Source: Selaginella moellendorffii (taxonomy: Eukaryota > Streptophyta > Lycopodiopsida > Selaginellales > Selaginellaceae). From it: 64,000 bases of DNA. The translations under genes were made by a program, and so were the position numbers. Shown one piece after another: positions 56,466 to 64,000 of the stretch (position 1 is the stretch's first letter; every line of letters begins with the position of its first letter). The stretch lies in NCBI RefSeq assembly GCF_000143415.4, contig NW_003314270.1, positions 1,704,290 to 1,768,289 on the forward strand, given 5' to 3'. The notes under the pieces were generated by a model. It ran no database searches and was not told the DNA's origin. It saw only the letters and a program-made list of their open reading frames with translations.

Positions 56466-56676
56466 ACTTCAAGACACACCCAGTTTGTAACTTCGCCGCC
56501 AACTCCGCCGCCCACTTCGCCACCCACACGCAGCCCACTTGGCGTCCCGGGAGATTTCAGTGCCACTCTCCAACTATAAGTGGCAGAGTAGCCTTGCTGC
56601 TACGATCCGCTGCACACACAGTGCACATTCGCCAGCGAGTCCGGCCTCGATTGTCACGGCCTCCATTCGGCTTCAA

Positions 56677-59600
56677 ATGGTAAGTCTTTTAGGCCAAGTA
56701 GAAAATGGCATGAGGCCACATGCCATTCAGTAGCAACATTGGCATGCACCGATTGGGCTCTCGAGTGCAGTCCGGTTACAGATGGCGTATAGCCTCACAC
56801 CATCTTAGGATGCAGCCTCAAGACATCTGATGCAGTGGTGAATGGCGTGTGGCCTCACGTTATTTCCAGCTGCTAGCTTTTCATCTGTCAGCTCTAATTG
56901 TTGTGCATTTCTGAACAGGCGAGGAAATGCGTTCTTCTTCCAGCCACTGTCAATGTGGATGCAGAGAAGGGGGAGGAGCTCACCAGTTGGACTTTCGGGA
57001 TGGAAGGCGAGGATCTGATGCTGTACAACACAGATGGTGGGAGAAAAGAATGCATGGGGATCCTCATCCAAGTGACAGACACTCCATGCAGTTCCATGCA
57101 AGAATATGGACTGGCACTTGTGGTAGAGACAGCGTCCGCCTTCAAGATCCACCTTGCACATCCTAGCGGCTTCCCGGAGGGGGGCAGCGGCTATGAGGAA
57201 TTCCTAGAGGGAGCTAGGGAGAGGTTGTCCAGGAGGCCCACAATTTCAAAGACGCTGCGGGTCTATGAAGATCACATGGAATCCACGGACCTCACCTACG
57301 GCGATGTTCAAAAACTATATTCCAACATTGAGCCGTTGAGAGTGCCTCCAGTTTGCGAAGCGAAGGGGAAGGGGGTCGATCTGGAAACTACCCCGAAGCA
57401 GAAAAGGGTGGTCAAGCTCAAGCCGACGTCCGACTCTGCTGCTCCAAAAAAGAAGCTACTCAGTGATGCCATTGCCTCGGGTTCGAACACTACACCCACC
57501 AAAAAGAAGAGCCGCAAAGAGCAGAAAGAGCAAGAAGAGGCAGCAAAAATCATCGCAGATAATAGTACTTGTTACTATTCCAACAAAGTATATACAATCG
57601 ACGTGAGCCGTATCGAGATCCAAAGCAAATACAACCACAGGCTAGTATCTGATGAGTGGGTGGAGAAACTGAAGCAGAAGATGCTGGCAAGTCCAGTAAC
57701 ACCCGACATCGCAGGCGTGATCCCCTACTACCGAACAATGAAGGGCGAGACGAGGTTTCCAAACTTGATCAATAGGAAGGTGTTGGACGATCAGAACGTC
57801 CGGTTCTATGCCGTCTTCGGGCAGCATTCTAGCTTGGCGATGCAACAGATAGTTGTGGATATTATGGTGGGCGAGGAGGTGAAGAAAGTCTTCAAGACAA
57901 GAGTTGTCCGCCTGATAAAAGGCAACTCGCCCCTCCGATCTATCATATACATCTCCCACGCGCAGAATGTCAAGCAAGAAACGTGCTACAAATCGGGTCT
58001 GCACGAGACATTGGCACGAACACGGAAGTTCTGGGTTCAACTGAAGAAGCCACAAAAACCAGGACAAGGACGTGCACTAGCAACTAGCGCCTGGCAGGTA
58101 AGCCTCGTTGCATGTGGCATAGCATGTGGCCTCACGCCATTTCCATTGCAGGAATTCTCGAGTCTTCTCTCGAAAACACTGGGGGTCAATGACACACTCA
58201 GCATCCATAACATTCTACTCGCGACAAAAGTTGTTTTTGACAAATGGGTAGATGTGCTGAGGAAGTACCATGACGGGGAGTTGCTAAACTCAATGGGTGT
58301 GGAGGACGGCCGGAAGCCCAATGATTTGAAGCTCAACGCCTTACGTTTCTCGCGGTCTCTAGACGACGACGACCTTCTGATAGTGGCTAATGCTCTTCTA
58401 CGTGGTGAGGTAGTCTTCAACAAGACCAAAATGACTCCCGGCCATATTGTGACATACGAGGACTTGTGCACGACTCTGAGAGCTCGTGCGCTATTGAAGG
58501 ATTGGATCTTCAAGCAAGTGGCCGTGGAGAGGGTGAGCATCGACACCACGCAAGAGATGATGGAAGAGCTGGACTTGTCAAATGAAGACATCGACGACTA
58601 CGTGAAGGGGGCCCCCAAGTTCATCGATCTGCTGCGGGATGCCACGAAAAGTAAAGCTGAGAAGTTGGATCAGTATCCAAATTTCATTAAGAGGGATGTC
58701 GACCGCCGGCTTCAGAAACAGCTCGACCCCGCAGCAGAGGCCTATCGAGAACCTTACCGGGTATACGTGAATTCGGATGAGGATCAAAGGTGGAGGAGCA
58801 TCGTTTCCCGCGGAGATGAGCAGGTCAAGAACATCTTTTGTGTGATGGACTTCACAAACGAGGAGATCACTCATGCAGACGAAGTCAGCTCCATCATTGA
58901 CTTAATGGTGGGACTTGCGGAGGTGGAATCTTCAGTCCACTATATGATCTACGACTCCGAATCCTATCACAAGTTCTGGAAGGCCTTGAACGAGGTGAAG
59001 GCTCGGTTGAAAGGCAAGGAGATGCAGGAGATCCATGGTATAATGGCTAAGAAGAAGATACCGACGAATGTCCGCATCTTCACACTCGCCCTTGTTATTG
59101 GTCCTGCAGCAGAGTGGGACTGGAGTGACTTCCCAGCTTCGTTCGACAAGGCCGATCGAATTGATCTGAGGGAGGTCAATTTACCCGTGCCTGAGGAACT
59201 GAAGACGGCTATGGAGCTTTCGAATCCAAAGAAAGCTCCAGGTGCAGCATGGGAAATGCTCAGCTGGGTCTTCAACGCAATAGCGGGTGACTCCAAGGGC
59301 AAATGCGTTGTCGAGTACAACTGCGGCGGACTATTCTTTCGAGCCGCACTACTCAAGGGTGTCCCATGTGTTGCGGTGACAAACTCCATTGAAGAGGTGA
59401 CTTCAATGGAGCATATAATTACAGTTGCCAAAGAAAAACAGTATCTTCTCTACGAACCTGGTGAGTACGCACTTTAAGTTTAAATGTTATCTCACAAGCT
59501 CTGTATGCAGGAGCGTGGCCACCCCCAGATGCTGAAATGGCGTTAACAGCTACTGATGTTAGGCCGAGCTCACAACCTGCACAAGGTAAGGTCACGTGAG

Positions 59601-60391
59601 GCCTCACGCCATTTTGATTATAGATTGTTGTGAATATTCAGATACAAGGACTGAAAAGCGCACTGGTGGCGCATCGAAGAAGGACAAACAGACAAGCAAT
59701 AGGAAAAAAGGAGGTACAAATTATATTTGCAATGGCGTGTGGTCTCATGCCATTCCTTGCAGGAGACACTTCTTCAAAGGCAAAACAGGCAAGCACCAGC
59801 CAAGCTCAAACTGACAGTGGTCATAAAAAGCGAAAGCACGTTGGACAGTCGTCGGGATCAGAGGCGTTTGATTCGAAAAGGAAGAAGGGCAACGAAAAGA
59901 TGATAGGTAATGCCTCGCGGTTATGGCGTGTGTGCTCATGCCATTCATTGCAGATCAAGGGCTGAGTGAAAGGAGCCAGTCACCACCTTCTGACTCAGAT
60001 TCCTATGGCGGACTCCCCTTCCCCAATCTCAATGGAGAGGTACAATGGATGAGGGATGCTTTTCAAGTCAGGGCCACGTTTTTCTCATCTCGTCGTCTTC
60101 GAAGGGTGCAAGAACGTGCAGAAACCATGTTAAGACAGTCGCGTGAGGATACGGTCCTAGGTCAAGCACTAAAACAGGCTATGGATGTCTTGTATTTTGA
60201 GATGGAGACTCGGCCAGATGATTTTCCCAAGATGGTCCTGGAAAAACAAGCCATCCAGCCTGAGCAGCCTATGGAAGAAATGCAGGAGGGGGATGAGGAG
60301 CCAGAGAAAGATAATGAGCAGGAAGAGCAGAAGGACGAAGAGGAGGACAAAGAAGAGGAGGACGATGAAGAGGAGGACGAAGAAGAGGAGG
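56677..60391 (+). CDS. Gene A copy 3, 5' two thirds, cut by a retrotransposon
   Basis: The ATG at 56677-56679 is followed directly by the 239-nt intron 56680-56918, then the open ParB/methyltransferase-like region without stops, and the small exons as in copy 1. Frame and splice sites are conserved, including the 54-nt in-frame intron. The final exon here is the acidic one, cut in its Glu/Asp run at 60391 by the LTR at 60392, so the Pro/Thr linker and HAD domain are lost from this window. A transcript would read into the LTR and stop after a short foreign tail. Confidence 0.7.
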
Positions 60392-60823
60392 TGAAGCTCG
60401 AAAGGAAAACCCCAAGCCCCAACACTACTAGTCAAGAATCCAAGGATCTTTCCACTTGGAAAGTAGCACACACTGCTTTGCCAAAAGGTAGGATGGATTG
60501 CATTGAATGGATGTGAGTATATAAACACAAGGAAGGGTTGCGACCCTTGAGTTGAGGATCAGTGATGTGTCCAAAGGAGGCATCCCTTGGAACCTTGTGT
60601 CAACAAAGTAAGGGATGTGACTTATGGATCACTGAGGTGGCGGAGACTCAGTGACCCTTGGTGGAGATTGATGAAGTGTCGAAGGGGTGCCACTTAAGGA
60701 TGGTCTAAACCCAAGGTTTAGCCCTAACCCAAGGATTAGTACTAACCTTAAGCCCAAACTCACCACTTAGGCTCAACCTTAGCCCAAGCTAAGTATTTAG
60801 GCCATTTTTGGGGTGCGACATCA
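60392..60823 (-). mobile_element. 3' LTR of the Ty3/gypsy element at the window end
   Basis: On the minus strand it runs TGATGTCGCACCCC...GAGCTTCA, 432 bp. The base just outside belongs to the gene A acidic exon, and GGAGG (60387-60391) is the expected target duplication, to be matched beyond the window. The polypurine tract ATTGGAGGGGGGG (minus strand, 60824-60836) adjoins it. Confidence 0.9.
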
Positions 60824-63800
60824 CCCCCCCTCCAATAGTGCTACGTCCCGGAGCACTCTCCTCCTCACTCCCTTGAGATGGATAAAATGTCTCCGGCGGG
60901 TAGTACTTCCGTAGGCGAGACCCGTTCACGCGAGTAGAAAGAGAAGTTCCTTCCATATCCTTGAGTTGCACCGAGCCGTTTGGAAACACAGCTTCCACTC
61001 GATATGGTCCAATCCAGCGAACTCGAAGTTTGCCAGGTCGCTTCCAATACTTACTCTCGTAGAGAAGTACTAGGTCACCCTCGTTGAAGAGCTTGAGACG
61101 AAGGAATCGGTCATACCATGCCTTCCTTCTTTTCTGGATAGCTTCCCGAGTTTGGAAAGCAAGTTGACGTCGCTCGTCCAACTTATCAAGCTGCTCCAAC
61201 CTAGCTTGAAGAGCTCCATCCCAATCCATTGCGTGTTCCACCGCCATCCGCATGGAAGGAATCTCAAGCTCCAATGGCAACACCGCTTCTTGTCTGTAGA
61301 CCAATTGAAAAGGTGAAGCATGAGTAGTTACCTTATAGGCAACACGATAAGCCCAAAGAGCGTCGAGCAACCGCTTATCCCAATCGGTTCGGTTGGCATT
61401 GGTGATCTTGGCCATGATCTCACACAGAGTCTTGTTGGTTCTCTCCACCTGCCCGTTGGCTCGAGGATGATAAGGGGTAGATTTCCGGTGGGAAATAGCA
61501 TACTTCCTCACCAACTCTTCGATCACCTCATTGAGGAAATGTGTACCCCGATCACTAACCAGCTCCAATGGGCACCCGAACCGTGTGATAATGTTCTCGT
61601 ATAGGAACTCAGCCACTCGAGCTCCTGTGTCCTCCTTCAAGGCTTTTGCTTCAGCCCACTTGGTCACGTAATCGGTGCACACCAAGATGTAGCGGCAATA
61701 AGTATGCCGAGTTGTGGGGAGTGGCCCCATAAAATCGATTCCCCACTTCTCAAATGGAAGAACTGGAATAATGGGTGTCAACGGCATCAAGTCCCTCCGG
61801 GTAGGTCTTCCACTTCTCTGGCATGGATCACAACTTCGCACGTACCTTGCGGTATCTCGGTATATAGTAGGCCACCAATAGCCTGCTTGAAGCACTAACC
61901 TTGCTGTAGCTGCTGCCCCAAAATGCCCAGCATATGGACTATCGTGGCATGAAGCCACAATGGTTTCCACTTCATGTGGAAGAATGCACCGTCGTAAAAC
62001 GTTATCACGTCCCACCTTATATAGTTGTCCAGCTATAAGTGTATACGCTCTTGCTTGAAGAACAAGCCTTTTCCTTTCCTGGCCTCTCAAGTTGTCTGGA
62101 AAATCTCCCGAAGAAAGGTAAGTAGCAATGCCAAAGTACCAGTCTGGTATGGCTTCCACTGCAAAGGCCGCAACTCCGAAGAGAGCAGCATCTCCCAGGT
62201 CGTCAGGAATATCTTCCATAGAGGGTTGGGCTCGAACTCTGGAGAGATGGTCAGCCATCACGTGAGCCTTTCCTGGTCGTAACACCACTTCGAAATCGAA
62301 CTCTTGAAGGAGAAGTAACCATCTCGAAATCCTCCCAGTTCGGCAAGGCTTAAGTATCAAATACTTAAGTGCTTGATGATCAACGTAGAAGATGAACTTC
62401 TGGCCAAGTAGATAATGGCGGAACTTCTGTACCGCAAAGACCATGCCCAGTCCTTCACGGTCTGTCGCAGAATAATTCCTCTCAGCCAATGAGAGTTGAC
62501 GAGAAGTATAGAAAACCGGGTGATCCATTCCACCTTCCGGTTGGCATAAAACCGCACCAATAGCATAGGCCGAAGCATCCACGTGAACATGGAATGGTTT
62601 ATCCCAGTTAGGAGGAACCAATATCGGAGCTTTCACCAAACACTCCTTCAACTCCTCAAAAGCTTGTTGGCACTTCGAACTCCATCGGAATTCCACTCCC
62701 TTCTTCAACAAGTTGGTCAAAGGCAATGCCTTCTCGGAGAATTTGTTGATGAACCTCCGGTGATATCCGACATGTCCAAGGAAGGCTTGAATGTCCTTCA
62801 TGTTCACGGGTGCCTCCAACTCTTGAATCACTCGAATCTTAGCCGGGTCAATGCTCAAACCTCGAGAAGATACTACTCGGCCGAGCAAAATACCATGAGT
62901 AACTCCGAAGGTGCATTTAAGTGGATTTAGGGAGATGCCATACTTGCGACATTGCTCAAAACAAAGTCTAAGCTTATTCAAATGAGTGGATACATCACTG
63001 AACACGCTAAAGTCATCGAGAAAAATCTCGAGAAAGTCGTGGAGCATTTGCCGAAATGCTGCTGTCATCACTCTTTGAAATGTCGCCGGGGCATTGCACA
63101 GCCCAAAAGGCATCACCCTGTAAATAAAACAACCCCACTCAGTGATGAAAGTGGTTTTCTCCTGGTCACCCGGAAAGATGGTAACCTGGTTGTATCCACT
63201 GAACCCGTCGAGGAAAGAATAAAGGTCATGGCCTGCTACAGTGTCCAGCACATTATCAGTAAAAGGAAGTGGAAAAGCATCCTTCACTGTCGCCTCGTTG
63301 AGCTTGCGGTAGTCCACACACACTCGGAGCTTCCCGTTCTTCTTTGGCACCACCACAATGGGAGAGACCCACTCGCTCCCCTCCACCTCCTCAATGAAGC
63401 CGGCAGCTTGAAGTTTGTCGATGTCCTCCTTCACTACCTTTGCATAGCGCGGGTTGAGGCGGTAGGCTCGCTGGCGACGAGGAATAGCACCGTCAACCAG
63501 GCGAATTCGATGTTGAGCGATTTCGGAATCCACGCCTTTCAGCTCGTCGTAGCTCCACGCAAGGATGTCGCGGAACTCGAGGAAGAGCTGATGGAAGAGT
63601 TCTCTGGCATCTGGTGAAAGCTGAGCTCCCACCTGCAGTTCCCTCCTCTCAGAATTTCCATTGAACTCAACGAGAAGGGGAACACAGAGTGGGGAAGTGA
63701 GGAAATCAGGTTCAGAAGGAGAGGAGTTCACCTCTATCCCAGCTGGAACCTCTCTGATCTTCAACTCGGCTTCACGACTGTGGAAAAAACGAGCTGGAAA

Positions 63801-64000
63801 GTTGTCGAGTTCAGGGTCGTACTCCACCGACTGGAGTCTTGAAACCTCCACAGCGTTGCACTCCACAACGAGAGGCACATCCTCCTTCAGGTCCTCAACT
63901 TTCTGGAGCAACTCCTGACCGAGAAACAGATGTTCCTCGGCTTCCTCCAGCTTGTCCAGTTGCAGCACCAGGAACCGGGTGGTGACCAGAAACTCTCCCA
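60789..64000 (-). CDS. Ty3/gypsy pol: RT, RNase H, integrase (intact in the window)
   Basis: A single frame, open to the window edge, carries reverse transcriptase (MPFGLCNAP; catalytic FLDD with Phe in place of Tyr), RNase H (HVDASAYAIGAVL), and integrase with the zinc-binding HDSPYAGHFG...CDPCQ region and the acidic triad in WGIDFMG, SDRGTHFL and NGQVERTN. The order RT-RNase H-IN defines Ty3/gypsy. No stop or frameshift is seen over more than 1,000 codons, so the insertion is recent. The frame passes the polypurine tract and stops about 35 nt inside the 3' LTR. Gag and the 5' LTR lie past the window. Confidence 0.95.
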   Translation of the reverse strand, partial: GEFLVTTRFLVLQLDKLEEAEEHLFLGQELLQKVEDLKEDVPLVVECNAVEVSRLQSVEYDPELDNFPARFFHSREAELKIREVPAGIEVNSSPSEPDFLTSPLCVPLLVEFNGNSERRELQVGAQLSPDARELFHQLFLEFRDILAWSYDELKGVDSEIAQHRIRLVDGAIPRRQRAYRLNPRYAKVVKEDIDKLQAAGFIEEVEGSEWVSPIVVVPKKNGKLRVCVDYRKLNEATVKDAFPLPFTDNVLDTVAGHDLYSFLDGFSGYNQVTIFPGDQEKTTFITEWGCFIYRVMPFGLCNAPATFQRVMTAAFRQMLHDFLEIFLDDFSVFSDVSTHLNKLRLCFEQCRKYGISLNPLKCTFGVTHGILLGRVVSSRGLSIDPAKIRVIQELEAPVNMKDIQAFLGHVGYHRRFINKFSEKALPLTNLLKKGVEFRWSSKCQQAFEELKECLVKAPILVPPNWDKPFHVHVDASAYAIGAVLCQPEGGMDHPVFYTSRQLSLAERNYSATDREGLGMVFAVQKFRHYLLGQKFIFYVDHQALKYLILKPCRTGRISRWLLLLQEFDFEVVLRPGKAHVMADHLSRVRAQPSMEDIPDDLGDAALFGVAAFAVEAIPDWYFGIATYLSSGDFPDNLRGQERKRLVLQARAYTLIAGQLYKVGRDNVLRRCILPHEVETIVASCHDSPYAGHFGAAATARLVLQAGYWWPTIYRDTARYVRSCDPCQRSGRPTRRDLMPLTPIIPVLPFEKWGIDFMGPLPTTRHTYCRYILVCTDYVTKWAEAKALKEDTGARVAEFLYENIITRFGCPLELVSDRGTHFLNEVIEELVRKYAISHRKSTPYHPRANGQVERTNKTLCEIMAKITNANRTDWDKRLLDALWAYRVAYKVTTHASPFQLVYRQEAVLPLELEIPSMRMAVEHAMDWDGALQARLEQLDKLDERRQLAFQTREAIQKRRKAWYDRFLRLKLFNEGDLVLLYESKYWKRPGKLRVRWIGPYRVEAVFPNGSVQLKDMEGTSLSTRVNGSRLRKYYPPETFYPSQGSEEESAPGRSTIGGGVMSHPKNGLNT
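60824..60836 (-). promoter_or_regulatory. Polypurine tract of the gypsy element
   Basis: ATTGGAGGGGGGG on the minus strand, directly before the LTR start TGATG. It primes plus-strand DNA synthesis in reverse transcription. Confidence 0.85.

Larger units (their letters stand above)
54056..56676. promoter_or_regulatory. Divergent promoter region of copy 3
   Basis: Same order as 11483-14143 in reverse: tandem repeat 54103-54240, imperfect palindromes near 54600-54730, telomere-type tract, palindromes at about 55568-55592 and 55806-55831, and a CpG-rich minisatellite at 56305-56465. No conserved frame is present. Confidence 0.6.
48867..60391 (+). mobile_element. Large TIR element, copy 3 (left 11.5 kb)
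   Basis: Begins with the terminal repeat at 48867-48890, then gene C (minus), gene B (minus, intact), the divergent promoter region and gene A (plus). It stops at 60391 where a Ty3/gypsy LTR interrupts the acidic exon of gene A. The rest of gene A and the right end would lie past the window. It is the reference copy for the left two thirds of the element. Confidence 0.9.

Overview
The window is land-plant nuclear DNA made almost entirely of nested mobile elements, with one isolated host-like gene. Plant signs are Ty3/gypsy elements with primer-binding sites matching the initiator-Met tRNA pattern TGGTATC(A/G)GAGC, Cassandra-like miniature retrotransposons carrying 5S-rRNA-derived sequence in their LTRs, (TTTAGGG)n tracts, a bulb-type lectin gene, and C-to-T decay in CG, CHG and CHH contexts. 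Modelled introns of 38-57 nt are very short for a seed plant and recall Selaginella-like lycophytes, but the species is not settled by this sequence.

The main discovery is a large DNA element present three times: copy 1 at 1-5971 (right part, plus), copy 2 at 5972-19064 (inverted) and copy 3 at 48867-60391 (plus). Pieced together, the full unit is about 13.9 kb, starts and ends with an inverted terminal repeat AAGCTCTATTTCGTTAAAGT(GGGA), and carries two divergent genes plus a small one. Gene A has 11 exons, with every reading-frame junction kept, and about 1,650 codons. It joins a ParB/sulfiredoxin-like domain, a degenerate DNA-methyltransferase-like segment, a long charged low-complexity middle, and a C-terminal FCP1/NLI-type HAD phosphatase domain. 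Gene B (about 1,029 aa, intact in copy 3) has Cys clusters and spaced acidic motifs suggesting an RNase-H-fold transposase. Gene C encodes 85 aa of acidic protein. The element is studded with more than 20 copies of a 22-bp palindrome with core GGCATGAGGCCTCATGCC. These lie in introns 9-11 nt before the 3' splice site, in exons, in both leader introns, between genes and at a stop codon. I saw none in the retrotransposon DNA between copies 2 and 3.

Layout: copy 1 is inserted in the 3' end of gene A of copy 2. Copy 2 is inserted in the RNase H part of a Ty3/gypsy element (19065 to about 23280, minus). From about 23.3 to 43.5 kb lies a palimpsest of LTRs, a strongly AT-shifted gypsy relic (35.7-39.0 kb), Cassandra-like TRIMs, solo LTRs and one 100-N gap. 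A microsatellite and the AT-rich lectin gene follow (44.1-44.9 kb), then a chromodomain retroelement scrap (45.1-45.6 kb) and a 1.1-kb LTR (46.8-48.0 kb). Copy 3 begins at 48867, inside the 3' internal region of that LTR element. It is cut at 60391 in the acidic exon of gene A by another Ty3/gypsy element, whose 3' LTR and pol run to the window end.

Working idea (inference): gene B supplies transposition chemistry, gene A binds DNA through its ParB-like part, and the dispersed palindromes are the binding sites of one of these proteins. Only sequence patterns support this; no function has been shown.
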